Source of the DNA: WJMT01 sp964599635
GTDB taxonomy: Bacteria > Acidobacteriota > Aminicenantia > Aminicenantales > Aminicenantaceae
Length of the DNA: 64,000 nucleotides
Reading direction: 5' to 3'
Assembly (NCBI GenBank): GCA_964599635.1
Contig: CAZRGM010000003.1
Coordinates: 7,630 to 71,629, forward strand
The notes beneath the pieces are model-generated. The model was not told the origin of the DNA. It ran no database searches and saw nothing but the letters and a program-made list of their open reading frames with translations. Below, one piece after another: positions 42,563-51,650 of this stretch (position 1 is the first letter of the stretch; every line of letters begins with the position of its first letter). The translations under genes were made by a program, and so were the position numbers.

Positions 42563-44101
42563 TTAACTCCTTGACCGGCTTCCGCCAACGTTAATGCTTC
42601 GGATCCTTACGGTAGGCTGGCCAACTGTAACTTCACAAGATTGGCCTCCTTTGCCGCATATGCCGGGTCCAAATCCCAAATCATCTCCAACCGCATCAAT
42701 ATTGGAGATAATATCCAGGCAGTTCCCTATCAATGTGGCTCCTTTAACTGGAGTTGTTTTTCTGCCGTTTTCTATGAGATAGGCTTCCCGGCAGGTAAAA
42801 TTAAAGACTCCCGTCGTAGGATTCACGCTTCCTCCGCTTAAACTCTGCACATAGAGCCCTTGTTCGGTAGAACTCAAAATATCTTCAGGTTTATCACTCC
42901 CTCTTTCAATAAAAGTATTGGTCATTCTGGGAATAGGAATATGTCTGAAACTCTCTCGTCTTCCATTACCCGTTCTCTCCTTTTGGATCTGCTTGGCAGA
43001 GAGAATGTCAGTCATATACTTCTCCAGCACTCCCTTTTTGATCAGCACATTCCGCTTCATTTGGGTTCCCTCATCATCGAAATTAGTGGTTCCTCTCATG
43101 TTAGGAAGGCTTCCATCATCTACCATGGTGAAAACATCACTCGCCACTTTTTGACCCATCTTCCCTGTAAAAACTCCGATCTCTTTGGCAATATTATCAG
43201 CCTCTAAAGGATGCCCCACGGCCTCATGGACTAGGACTCCTCCCCAACCGTTCTCCATCACCACGTCCATGATTCCAGCTGGACAATCTCCTGCTTCCAG
43301 CATAACTACCGACTCCCGGGCAGCTGTTCGAGCCACATCCTCAGGTTTATACTGATCAAACATCTCAAATCCCATGTGTTTGCTGAGTCTTTCTCTTCCC
43401 ATATGTCTGGTATTGTTCCCGACCCCCAGTGTCTGAACGATAAAAAACATAAGAGGAAGCTCATCACTTAAATAAAGGCCCTCACTGTTGGCAATAGTCC
43501 TTCCTCTGACCTCATCATAATAACTCACACTAACCATTTTGATTTTAGGATCATAATCAAGCGCTGCTTGATGGGCCCTGTTCATGACATCTATTCTTTT
43601 TTGATCAGCCACCTCTCCCAGCGGAACTTTAACAGTTATATAGGAAGGTCTTTCTTCAGATTGAATATGGATAGGTTGAATCGTTTTTGAACCAGCCGCT
43701 ACATAAGAGGCAACCTGAGCGGCATTGAGCAGCTTCTCTTCAGTGACCTCATCCATATAGGCAAAGCCTGTTTTATCTCCTGAGATGACTCTGACTCCCG
43801 CTCCCTGACTCACTCCAAACACTCCGCTCTTAAATTTGTTTTCTTCAAGCAATATCTCTCGTGAAATCCGGTGCTCGACATAGACATCAGCAAATTCTCC
43901 GCCCCTCTCAAGGGCTTTCCGGATGGTTTTATCTAACATTTCCTTCTCAATGCTTAAAACCGCTTTTTCTGATTGAGTCCCCTGACAGGATAGGAGACTC
44001 ATCAGGGAGGGCACCGCCACCAGAGCTGCACCTCCTTTAAGACTCAATTCAAGAAATTTTCTTCGGGGGATATCCCCTACAAAATAACCTTTCATGCTCA
44101 T
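42563..44101 (-). CDS. tldD: TldD-family metalloprotease with Tat and lipobox signal
   Basis: 512 residues. The catalytic motif HEAVGHPLEAD starts at about residue 292 and the conserved C-terminal cysteine region is ICGKGGQS followed by VTVGQPTVRI. TldD with TldE degrades unfolded or modified peptides and is cytoplasmic in E. coli. Here the N-terminus reads PRRKFLELS, then a hydrophobic run LKGGAALVAVPSLMSLLSC: a twin-arginine signal followed by a lipobox. The enzyme is therefore predicted to be exported folded and lipid-anchored. GGGAGAGG precedes the ATG at 44101. Confidence 0.88.
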   Translation of the reverse strand: MSMKGYFVGDIPRRKFLELSLKGGAALVAVPSLMSLLSCQGTQSEKAVLSIEKEMLDKTIRKALERGGEFADVYVEHRISREILLEENKFKSGVFGVSQGAGVRVISGDKTGFAYMDEVTEEKLLNAAQVASYVAAGSKTIQPIHIQSEERPSYITVKVPLGEVADQKRIDVMNRAHQAALDYDPKIKMVSVSYYDEVRGRTIANSEGLYLSDELPLMFFIVQTLGVGNNTRHMGRERLSKHMGFEMFDQYKPEDVARTAARESVVMLEAGDCPAGIMDVVMENGWGGVLVHEAVGHPLEADNIAKEIGVFTGKMGQKVASDVFTMVDDGSLPNMRGTTNFDDEGTQMKRNVLIKKGVLEKYMTDILSAKQIQKERTGNGRRESFRHIPIPRMTNTFIERGSDKPEDILSSTEQGLYVQSLSGGSVNPTTGVFNFTCREAYLIENGRKTTPVKGATLIGNCLDIISNIDAVGDDLGFGPGICGKGGQSCEVTVGQPTVRIRSINVGGSRSRS

Positions 44102-44169
44102 TTTTGACCTCTCCCATATTTTTTTAACTTTAAAACTATTTTAAATTCGTGACTCACAAATATCAAACT

Positions 44170-44355
44170 GAAATTCAGGTATGGCTTGCGCTCCGTTCGG
44201 ATTTTTAACGCCATTCTTCTTCGTTTTTCTCGGCTCCTGCGTAACTCCCCCCGTCCGTGGGTCAAACATACTCGGAGCCCGGCTTCGCCGGTTTCCCTCG
44301 AAAAACTCATCAGAAGGCTAAATCTTCAATGTCGCTTCAGTCACACCTGAATTTC
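44170..44355. repeat. 186-bp segment bounded by perfect 11-bp inverted repeats
   Basis: GAAATTCAGGT (44170-44180) and ACCTGAATTTC (44345-44355) are exact complements. The interior is GC-richer than its surroundings and includes CCGGC-TTC-GCCGG. It has no meaningful reading frame and is unlike the other repeat family except for the AATTCAGG-type end. Possibly a MITE or remnant. Confidence 0.5.
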
Positions 44356-44390
44356 CTAAAGCGTGCGTTATTCATGTATGAAATATCCAA

Positions 44391-44466
44391 CCTAGATTGT
44401 TCAAGAGTCGAGATTGATCATGATAAATCTGTATGAAAAGGTATACAGATTTTATGAATGATCCAG
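44391..44466. repeat. Short copy of the dispersed element with hairpin
   Basis: Ends CCTAGATTGTTCA (44391-44403) and TGAATGATCCAG (44455-44466) flank AGAGTCGAGATT and a perfect 10-bp stem AAATCTGTAT (44425-44434) / ATACAGATTT (44443-44452). The hairpin with the preceding GATCATGAT recurs at 44677-44714. Confidence 0.65.
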
Positions 44467-44471
44467 ATATT

Positions 44472-44729
44472 CCTGGGCTATTCACGAGCTGAGGTTGCGG
44501 AAGATGCAAGGCGCAGGGTATGAAGCTGTGGTCCTTCACCGCGAATGCCTGCAACGAAGCAGATGCCGAAAGATCAGCTCGCCTGAAAGGTAAAATCTGT
44601 ATGCATAAAATTGTTTTCATAACAACAATAGACACAAAAATTTCTCTTTTTCAATAAAGAATAAATCTATTCTGACTGATCATGATAAATCTGTATGAAA
44701 AGATATACAGATTTCATGAATAGTCCAGG
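44472..44729. repeat. Full-length (258 bp) dispersed structured element
   Basis: Terminal inverted repeats CCTGGGCTATTCA (44472-44484) and TGAATAGTCCAGG (44717-44729), 12 of 13 matching. The core contains stems CGG/CCG (44498-44500, 44566-44568), CAGGGTAT with AATGCCTG (44514-44521, 44544-44551) and AAATCTGTAT/ATACAGATTT (44593-44602, 44705-44714). The core is near-identical to that at 62677. The right end supplies the final codons of the beta-CASP gene. This and the repeats just upstream fill the 612-bp gap after tldD; the short protein frames inside it are repeat sequence. Confidence 0.8.
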
Positions 44730-46117
44730 ATGAATTTTTGTCTGTATTTGGGGACAAACACAGGCCAGCCCTTCTCTTGAATCTTCTGTTGAAGACTTAG
44801 GGAGGCACGCTCCTCACCATGAGTGAGGAATATCTTTTGAGGAGGTTTATTCAGATGATAAATCCATTTTAAAAGTCCTTTTCTGTCGGCATGGGCGGAC
44901 AGACTGCCAATGTATTCTATATTGGCTTTGACGTCTCGGTATCTTCCATGGATCCTCACCTGCTTTTCTCCATCAATGATATGTCTCCCCAAGGTTCCTG
45001 AAGCCTGATATCCCACAAATAAAACTGTATTATTGGGCTTTGATATATTATGGACGAGATGATGCTTGATTCGACCGCCTGTACACATACCTGAACCTGC
45101 CATGATGATGCAGGGATCCTTCATCTCATTGATGGCTTTGGACTGATCCCGCGTTCTTACCAATTTAAGCCCAGGAAAACGGAAAGGAGGTTTATTATCC
45201 TTGAGGAGTCCTAATGTCTGTCTATCGTAACATTCTTCATGCTTCTGAAACACATCCGTCACACTCACAGCCATAGGACTGTCTAAGAAAATTTTCATGA
45301 ATGGGATCTCATTTTTTCTGACCAATTTGGAGAAATAAAACAGCAATTCCTGCGCTCTCTCCACTGCAAATGTGGGGATAATTACCTTTCCCCCGGCTGC
45401 ATAGGTTTTGTTGATGATCCCTGCAATCAGCGGCTCTGGAGAATTGGAATCTTTATGCTCTCTATCCCCATAAGTTGATTCCATCACCACATAATCCGCC
45501 TGTTCAAACACGGAAGGATTTTTCACAATGGGTTTGTCCCACTGTCCTATATCTCCTGAAAAGATTATTTTTTCCCCCGCCCCATTCTCTTTAACATGAA
45601 TCTCCAGCATAGCAGATCCCATGATATGACCCGCATCATGGAACTTCACTTGAACAGAGTCATTAAGGGAAAACGGATTGGAATAATCAATGCTGGAAAG
45701 GAATTTGAATGAATTTCTGGCATCAGTGACTCTGTACAACGGCACCTCCGGATGAGGGCCTTTTCTCCCCTCTTTTTCATGTCTTTTTTTCTTGTATTCG
45801 GCGTCTTCCTGCTGAATCTTTGCTGAATCCAGAAGCATTATTTCTAAAAGGTCTTTTGTCGCAGATGTCATGAATATTTTTCCTGAGAATCCTTCCTTGA
45901 CAAATTTTGGAATAAGACCGCAGTGATCCAGATGACAGTGAGTCAATAAAACATAATCCACTGAGCCGGGATAGACAGCAAAGGGACTCCAATTCCGATG
46001 CAAAAATTTTCTTTCCTGATACATCCCACAATCCACTAAAATATGAAGACCTCCGGCCTCTAAAAGATAACAGGACCCTGTCACCTGACGGGCTGCTCCG
46101 AGAAATGTTAATTTCAC
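44714..46117 (-). CDS. MBL-fold beta-CASP ribonuclease
   Basis: 467 residues. MKLTFLGAARQVTGSCYLLE and the metal motif HCHLDHCG (H60, H62, D64, H65) open the metallo-beta-lactamase domain; IFSGDIGQWDKPI and YVVMESTYGDREH follow; the beta-CASP insert contains FAVERAQELL, and MAGSGMCTGGRIKHHL and the final SAHADRKGLL and FLTHGEE complete the active site. It belongs with the RNA-processing nucleases related to CPSF73 and RNase J. Start is GTG with AAGGAG upstream. The last residues LDYS and the TGA stop lie in the end of a dispersed element. Confidence 0.9.
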   Translation of the reverse strand: MKLTFLGAARQVTGSCYLLEAGGLHILVDCGMYQERKFLHRNWSPFAVYPGSVDYVLLTHCHLDHCGLIPKFVKEGFSGKIFMTSATKDLLEIMLLDSAKIQQEDAEYKKKRHEKEGRKGPHPEVPLYRVTDARNSFKFLSSIDYSNPFSLNDSVQVKFHDAGHIMGSAMLEIHVKENGAGEKIIFSGDIGQWDKPIVKNPSVFEQADYVVMESTYGDREHKDSNSPEPLIAGIINKTYAAGGKVIIPTFAVERAQELLFYFSKLVRKNEIPFMKIFLDSPMAVSVTDVFQKHEECYDRQTLGLLKDNKPPFRFPGLKLVRTRDQSKAINEMKDPCIIMAGSGMCTGGRIKHHLVHNISKPNNTVLFVGYQASGTLGRHIIDGEKQVRIHGRYRDVKANIEYIGSLSAHADRKGLLKWIYHLNKPPQKIFLTHGEERASLSLQQKIQEKGWPVFVPKYRQKFILDYS

Positions 46118-46118
46118 T

Positions 46119-46577
46119 TTATTCTCCTTTCTCAGTCATCAACTGCCATTTAGAGTATTTTGGAAAATATAAAAGAAGAAGAACTGCGGAAAGTATCATG
46201 AGATAATAAAAATCCCTTTTGGTTCCTTTGAGAAGGAAGTAAGCCAACCCTAATATGCCTGGAATCTCACATAAAAGGGAAGTGATGATACTTAAACTTA
46301 ACATTCGGTTTATGCTTCTTTCAACTTTTCCGGTTCTTGGTCTTAACTTGAAAAGGCTGTTGATCCTCCTTATCGTAAAAATCACTACAACAGCTATCCC
46401 ATAAAATATATAACGCAGGGATGACAAATAGCTGGAATAAGTCCCCGGGGCACTGGTGAGTTTGCTCCCCAAGATTTCTACGAGAGCAATGATGACCAAA
46501 AGACTCCCCATGATAACAAGGTGAATCATTAGGGATATGCGGTGGGCATTTTTAAGTTTTTCAGCTGAATCTTCCAT
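46119..46577 (-). CDS. Small four-span membrane protein
   Basis: 152 residues with four hydrophobic segments (about residues 15-38, 48-68, 90-112 and 123-142). I do not recognise the family. One base separates its stop codon from the start of the beta-CASP gene, so they are cotranscribed. AAAGGAT precedes its ATG. Confidence 0.6.
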   Translation of the reverse strand: MEDSAEKLKNAHRISLMIHLVIMGSLLVIIALVEILGSKLTSAPGTYSSYLSSLRYIFYGIAVVVIFTIRRINSLFKLRPRTGKVERSINRMLSLSIITSLLCEIPGILGLAYFLLKGTKRDFYYLMILSAVLLLLYFPKYSKWQLMTEKGE

Positions 46578-46706
46578 TTAAGATCCTTTCACATAGAATG
46601 AATCTCAGCTATGTTTTAGTTTTTATAAGGATTTGCTTTCTCTTTGTTTCAGCCAATCTTTCTACAGCATGTCTCAGGGTCATCCAAGGAATATTTTTAT
46701 CATGTT

Positions 46707-48368
46707 TCAATAAAAACTTTTCAAGGCTGCTGTCTCTTTCGCCAGATTCACGGGTTTCATCAGCCTGTACACAGGGTAAACTTGAGTTCCTCTCCCCCAT
46801 TGAGGAACGATAACGTGGTCAAAGAAATTCCAAACGAGAAGGCCGTCGTCACTTTCAGGCTCTAAGAGATAAGAAGCCACATTGGCGAGCGGTTGAGCCA
46901 ACGGAATAAAAAGAGTCCCTTCGGGAAATTCCATCTCTTCTGTGACATATTTTCCTTTGACTGTATTCAAATGATGCCCTTGATAGGCTCTTTCCATTGA
47001 TTTAATTTCTTCAATCAAAAATTTCTCCACTTCAAGCTGAACAGGTCTTTTCAATTTTTCCACAGTAATCCCGTGCTGCAGAAGGTTTTCTTCGACTTCT
47101 GGGACAGGAATAGGAATGAGATATCCATAAGGAAGCCTCACGCTTTTTTTCGCCTCATAATCCGCATAAAAAGGCATATGATACGTTCTTTCCTTATCTG
47201 TTTTTCTGACTCTCGGCCATCCTCTGTCTGTTTCAACGACTTCCATTTCATAGCCCTGAACGGTGACCTTCTGGTCCAGAGGCTTGGGGTCATATTCAGT
47301 GATAAAAACATCATCTTCCCCGGGAGCCAGCCCTCTTTCTATAGTTTTTTGATCAGCTTCTTTGACTAGCTCAATTATTTCGTCTTTATGTTGACCACAG
47401 AACTCAAGAATGGAATGAAAAAGCTTATGGCATGAAAATATTCTTGTTTTAAAATCCGCATAAGGATAATTTTCATTAAGAATTCCTAGGCGATTCCTGA
47501 GCCCAATATAATTGCTGATATACCTGGGTTCCGGCCCAAGAGTTCTCCATCCTTGTTCAGGATTTTGAACACTCATAAAGTCACCATGAGGAATGCAAAG
47601 AATCTTATATTTTTCTTTAAGCAAATGATTGACCTCGGGCATAAACGTTCCGCTCATAAAGTCAATGAGGCTGTTGTCTCCATTAGGATTTACGGACCAT
47701 ACATAAGTGACTACTTCTTGATGATAGGAACCGTTATGGGTATGACTGTCAAGAAGAAGTGCCGGATCCCACCTCAACATCACATTCTGAATCAATCCCC
47801 TTACTTCCGGGGTCTCCAGCTTGAGTCCATCCCGGTTCAGGTCAAGGTTTTGTCCATTAGAGCGAACACCCACTCCTTTTTCAGGACCAACCTGATTTCT
47901 GCGGTTATCCACACTTATCTTTTCGTTTCCGTCTGGATTAAATATGGGAGCTAAAAGCAGAACCACTTTATCTAAATAAGGAGGATTATCACTTAAAACA
48001 ATATCCCTGGCTAACATCTGGGCCGCTTCTTTTCCCTCCACTTCCCCGGCATGAATATTGGCCTGGAAGTAAACCACCAACCGGTCATCATAATTCAAAT
48101 CAAGGGGGGAAGAAGGGACCGGATCTCCTATGATAAGAAGAGGGATGTTTCTTCCCTCTGTACTGGTTCCTAAAAACTCTACTCTTATTAAGGAGCTCAT
48201 GGTTTGAAGCTCTTCAATAAATTCCATCACATCTCCATACCGGGATGTCTGCTTGAAATCTGTTTTTTCAGGGATGGTAAGGGGTTTTCCTTGTTCTGCA
48301 AATAAAGAAATACCAGGTAATAAAAGAAATAAAAATAAAACCAATAAACTCATGAATTTTCTCATCAT
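46707..48368 (-). CDS. M14-family zinc carboxypeptidase, exported
   Basis: About 553 residues. The zinc ligands are HAGEVEGKEAAQ (His-x-x-Glu) and the later DSHTHNGSYH. Arginine and asparagine of the substrate site are in DNRRNQVG and NLNRDGLK. The Sec signal MRKFMSLLVLFLFLLLPGIS shows that translation starts at ATG 48368 or 48365, after AAAGGAAGAG; an upstream in-frame ATG at 48422 would add 18 residues derived from a dispersed repeat and is rejected. It would remove C-terminal residues from peptides outside the cytoplasm. Confidence 0.85.
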   Translation of the reverse strand: MMRKFMSLLVLFLFLLLPGISLFAEQGKPLTIPEKTDFKQTSRYGDVMEFIEELQTMSSLIRVEFLGTSTEGRNIPLLIIGDPVPSSPLDLNYDDRLVVYFQANIHAGEVEGKEAAQMLARDIVLSDNPPYLDKVVLLLAPIFNPDGNEKISVDNRRNQVGPEKGVGVRSNGQNLDLNRDGLKLETPEVRGLIQNVMLRWDPALLLDSHTHNGSYHQEVVTYVWSVNPNGDNSLIDFMSGTFMPEVNHLLKEKYKILCIPHGDFMSVQNPEQGWRTLGPEPRYISNYIGLRNRLGILNENYPYADFKTRIFSCHKLFHSILEFCGQHKDEIIELVKEADQKTIERGLAPGEDDVFITEYDPKPLDQKVTVQGYEMEVVETDRGWPRVRKTDKERTYHMPFYADYEAKKSVRLPYGYLIPIPVPEVEENLLQHGITVEKLKRPVQLEVEKFLIEEIKSMERAYQGHHLNTVKGKYVTEEMEFPEGTLFIPLAQPLANVASYLLEPESDDGLLVWNFFDHVIVPQWGRGTQVYPVYRLMKPVNLAKETAALKSFY

Positions 48369-48387
48369 CTCTTCCTTTCTAAAATAG

Positions 48388-48499
48388 CCTAACCTATTCA
48401 TAAAAAATGGCAAAATCTTCATGATTGTTTCATTTTTTTTCTTTTTTATTATAAGAGACTAAAAAGTGGATTACAATCAATTAACCTAAATAATTCAGG
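48388..48499. repeat. Diverged copy of the dispersed element
   Basis: CCTAACCTATTCA (48388-48400) then TAAAAAATGGC and CTTCATGATT match the left part of the copy at 60571. An end-like TAAATAATTCAGG closes it at 48487-48499. The core is missing. It begins 20 bp upstream of the M14 start. Confidence 0.5.
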
Positions 48500-48590
48500 T
48501 AAATTATCAGATTTCCGGATTGATGATCTATCTTTGATTCATTATCCTCTGGAAACAAATCATTTTTGAAGACCTCTTCGACCAGATTTC

Positions 48591-48619
48591 TTGCATAATT
48601 CGTTTTAAAGTTATATGAT
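48591..48619 (+). promoter_or_regulatory. Promoter of the first GWxTD gene
   Basis: TTGCAT (48591-48596), 17 bases, TATGAT (48614-48619). The ATG comes 13 bases after the -10 box with no Shine-Dalgarno site between, so the message would be almost leaderless. Confidence 0.6.
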
Positions 48620-48632
48620 ATGAATATATAAA

Positions 48633-50702
48633 ATGAGAAAATATGCTTTATCATTGATAAGCTTGATAATTGTGGAGCTAATCTTTTCTGTCACCGCTTA
48701 TGCTGAAAAAAAATCTTCTAAAGACCTTCCTGAGAGATACCGCATATGGCTTGAAGAGGAAGTGGTCTATATCATCACCCAAAATGAAAAAGATGTCTTT
48801 CTCCAGCTCGAATCTGACCGGGAAAGAGATATGTTTATCGAAGCCTTCTGGAAACAGAGAGATCCCCATCCTGAACTTCCTGGAAACAAATTCAAGGAAG
48901 AACATTACCGCCGCATAGAACATGCCAACAATGTTTTTGGGCGTGAGGCTCCCGGACCCGGATGGCGCACCGCCAGAGGAAGAATATTCATCATTCTGGG
49001 AGATCCTGATTATGTTGAAAGATATGAAAATGATTCTGAGATCTATCCCACCATTATTTGGTTTTATGAAGGTATGGCAGAATACGGACTGCCTAATTCC
49101 TTTAATGTGGTGTTTTTTAAACGAGGGGGGATGGGAGAATATGAACTTTACTCGCCCATAAAATTCGGGCCCTATCATCTTCTTAATCGGTATACCGGAG
49201 ATCCTACAGATTACGCAACAGCCTACAACAAACTCATGAATATCGAACCCTCGGTGGCCCGAATTTCTCTCACTCTTATTCCAACGGAAATCCAATACAT
49301 AACTTCACCCTCCATAGCTTCAGAAATTTTGCTTTCCCAGATGATCCCCCAAGCACCTTATGAAAAAGTCAAAGACACCTATGCCAAAAAACTTCTCAAA
49401 TACAAGGACTTTATCGAAGTCGATTATTCAGCTAATTATATTGAAAGCGATGCCCTGGTTCGAGTCATTCAAGATGAATCGGGAATGTTCTTTGTCCATT
49501 ATCTGATTGAACCCAGTAAATTTTCTGTTGAAAATATTGAAAACAACTATTTCAGCAACTTCGAAGTCAATGGAAGCCTCACCAATTCAGAGGGAAAAAT
49601 GATATATCAATACGAAAGAAAAGTTCCTATCGAACTCACACCTGATCAGCTGAGCAATATCCGCCAAAAACTATTCAGCTTTCAGGATTTATTTCCCTTA
49701 ATAGAAGGGAGTTATAGACTCGACTTATTGATGAAAAATACAATATCCAAAGAGTTCACTTCTTTTGAAGTCACATTAACCGTTCCCAGCTCTTCTTCGC
49801 TCATGATGAGCGATCTGACTTTAGCCAACAGGACTGTTGAGAATTCCAAATACGAAGGAAAAATCAAGCCTTTTCTTTTTGGCGGAACCCAACTTGTCCC
49901 CTCCCCTAAAAATGACTTTTGTCAAGACGAGACTCTCACCCTCTTTTTCCAGATTTTCGGTCTGAACCAAAAGCTGGAACAAGAAGGAATTTTAAAATAT
50001 ACCTTGTTTAAAGAAGATAAAGAAATTCATTCTTTTAATAAAAATATCACTGACTATTCTGACAAAACCTATTTTATTGAAGAATTCCCTCTATCCGATT
50101 ACTCCCCGGCTAACTACAGAATCAAAGTCTCCTTACTGAATTCAAAGAAAAATGAAGTCCTTTCCTCTCAGAATTATTTTTATATCTCACCTTACGAAAC
50201 CCTTCCCAGACCCTGGGTGGTGTCTTTTCCCATGCCTGCTTCAGATGATCCCATGTATGCCAATATTCTGGGTCTTCAAGCGAAAAAAGAAGGGGACTTA
50301 TCCAAAGCCCGCTCCCTTTTGGAAAAGGCTTATCATGAAAATCCCGCTTCACCAAAATATGCTCTGGACATGGCTCAGTTCCTTTTTGAGAATAAAGAAT
50401 ATCAGAAGGCCCAACAAATCGCACTCCCCTTTATTGAGCGGGAAAGAAATGAATTTCTCTCCCTGCTGGCTCACTCTTTTCAAGCCCTTAAAGAATACGA
50501 ACAAGCCATCCAATATTATAAAGAATATCTCTCTCACTTCGGGACTCATATTCCCATTCTCAACTCTATTGGAGAATGTTATTACCGCTTAGGCAATCTC
50601 AAAGAAGCCCTGACAGCCTGGGAAAGATCACTGGAGATCAATCCAAACCAGGAGGATTTGAGAAAAACTGTGGAATCCATAAAAAGGAACCAAAAAAAAT
50701 GA
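48633..50702 (+). CDS. GWxTD-domain protein with C-terminal TPRs
   Basis: 689 residues with a Sec signal (SLISLIIVELIFSVTAYA). The N-terminal domain matches the GWxTD domain family: ERDMFIEAFWKQRDP, EHYRRIEHANNVFG, and PGWRTARGRIFIILGDPD, where the name-giving motif is GWRTARG instead of GWxTDRG. The C-terminal 150 residues hold three to four TPRs (GDLSKARSLLEKAYHENP, KEYQKAQQIALPFI, KEYEQAIQYYKEYL, GNLKEALTAWERSLEINP). The function of GWxTD proteins is not established. It overlaps the next gene by ATGA. Confidence 0.82.
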   Translation: MRKYALSLISLIIVELIFSVTAYAEKKSSKDLPERYRIWLEEEVVYIITQNEKDVFLQLESDRERDMFIEAFWKQRDPHPELPGNKFKEEHYRRIEHANNVFGREAPGPGWRTARGRIFIILGDPDYVERYENDSEIYPTIIWFYEGMAEYGLPNSFNVVFFKRGGMGEYELYSPIKFGPYHLLNRYTGDPTDYATAYNKLMNIEPSVARISLTLIPTEIQYITSPSIASEILLSQMIPQAPYEKVKDTYAKKLLKYKDFIEVDYSANYIESDALVRVIQDESGMFFVHYLIEPSKFSVENIENNYFSNFEVNGSLTNSEGKMIYQYERKVPIELTPDQLSNIRQKLFSFQDLFPLIEGSYRLDLLMKNTISKEFTSFEVTLTVPSSSSLMMSDLTLANRTVENSKYEGKIKPFLFGGTQLVPSPKNDFCQDETLTLFFQIFGLNQKLEQEGILKYTLFKEDKEIHSFNKNITDYSDKTYFIEEFPLSDYSPANYRIKVSLLNSKKNEVLSSQNYFYISPYETLPRPWVVSFPMPASDDPMYANILGLQAKKEGDLSKARSLLEKAYHENPASPKYALDMAQFLFENKEYQKAQQIALPFIERERNEFLSLLAHSFQALKEYEQAIQYYKEYLSHFGTHIPILNSIGECYYRLGNLKEALTAWERSLEINPNQEDLRKTVESIKRNQKK

Positions 50703-51607
50703 AAAAAGGACTCATCACTTCCACCCTCTTTCTTTTTTGTCTGGGCTTTTTGGGAAGCTGTGCCATGCGTCAGCAGATAAAAAGCCTCAATCCTGAACAC
50801 AGAGAGTTCTATTCTAAAGTTCGGTACATTATCACCGGCCAGGAGAAAAAAATATTCCTCAATCTTCCCCAATCAGAAAGAAATGAGTTTATTGAGGAAT
50901 TCTGGAAAAAAAGAGATCCGGATCCTTCCACAGAAGAAAATGAATTCAAAGAACAATATTTTTCCCGGATCGAAGAAGCCAATAATCTTTTCAAAGGTGG
51001 GGGCACCCCTGGATGGCTTCAGGACCGTGGAAGAGTCTATATTCTGCTTGGTCCCCCCTTTGAACGTTACACCTATCCCAGAGGGAGTTCTTTCTACGGA
51101 AAACCTGAAGAAATATGGTATTACGGATTTTATCCCATCGTTTTTGTGGATACAGATTGGAATGGTGATTATGAACTCACTCCATTGGGTGCCCAACACC
51201 TCGCACAAATTAACCGGGCACAGATGGATGAAAAACCTTCTATAGAAAGAAAAAATGTAATTTTTGACTTTAAGACAAAAATTCTAAAAACAGATGAAGG
51301 AGAAGTGGTTTTCCAGATTAAAATCCCATACAAAGACATATGGTTTGTCGAACAGGACGGGGTCTGGCAGACTACTCTTTCCGTTTCCCTGGAAGTTTTT
51401 AATGATTCAAAAGAAAAAATATGGGAAAAGAAAACAGATTACCCTCTTTCTTTTTCTGAAGAAAATTTGGATGATAAATTTAGAGAGGATTACTTGATCC
51501 AAACACCAGTCAATCTGGATCCGGGTTCCTATACTGTTAAAATAGAGATAGAAAATAAAGAGGATAAAAATCGGATAAGCCGATCCTTGAAATTTAAGGT
51601 AAAATAG
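50699..51607 (+). CDS. GWxTD-domain lipoprotein
   Basis: 302 residues. The start at 50699 overlaps the preceding stop by four bases and gives a lipoprotein signal ending LGSC; longer in-frame extensions run through the previous gene and are rejected. RNEFIEEFWKKRDPDP, QYFSRIEEANNLF, and PGWLQDRGRVYILLGPP (GWxxDRG) mark the GWxTD domain. The C-terminal half is beta-rich. It looks like a shorter paralogue of the gene before it, and both would act outside the cytoplasm. Confidence 0.82.
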   Translation: MKKGLITSTLFLFCLGFLGSCAMRQQIKSLNPEHREFYSKVRYIITGQEKKIFLNLPQSERNEFIEEFWKKRDPDPSTEENEFKEQYFSRIEEANNLFKGGGTPGWLQDRGRVYILLGPPFERYTYPRGSSFYGKPEEIWYYGFYPIVFVDTDWNGDYELTPLGAQHLAQINRAQMDEKPSIERKNVIFDFKTKILKTDEGEVVFQIKIPYKDIWFVEQDGVWQTTLSVSLEVFNDSKEKIWEKKTDYPLSFSEENLDDKFREDYLIQTPVNLDPGSYTVKIEIENKEDKNRISRSLKFKVK

Positions 51608-51650
51608 GAATATTTAAATCTATATAGGAATGATCGGAGGTTATAAAGTC

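Noticed and set aside
44372..44635. Minus-strand open frame of 87 codons with the peptide FAVKDHSFIPCALH
   Set aside because: The same peptide appears in an open frame at 62693-62911. Both are translations of the dispersed element core, which is conserved as structure; the frames have no shared start or end.
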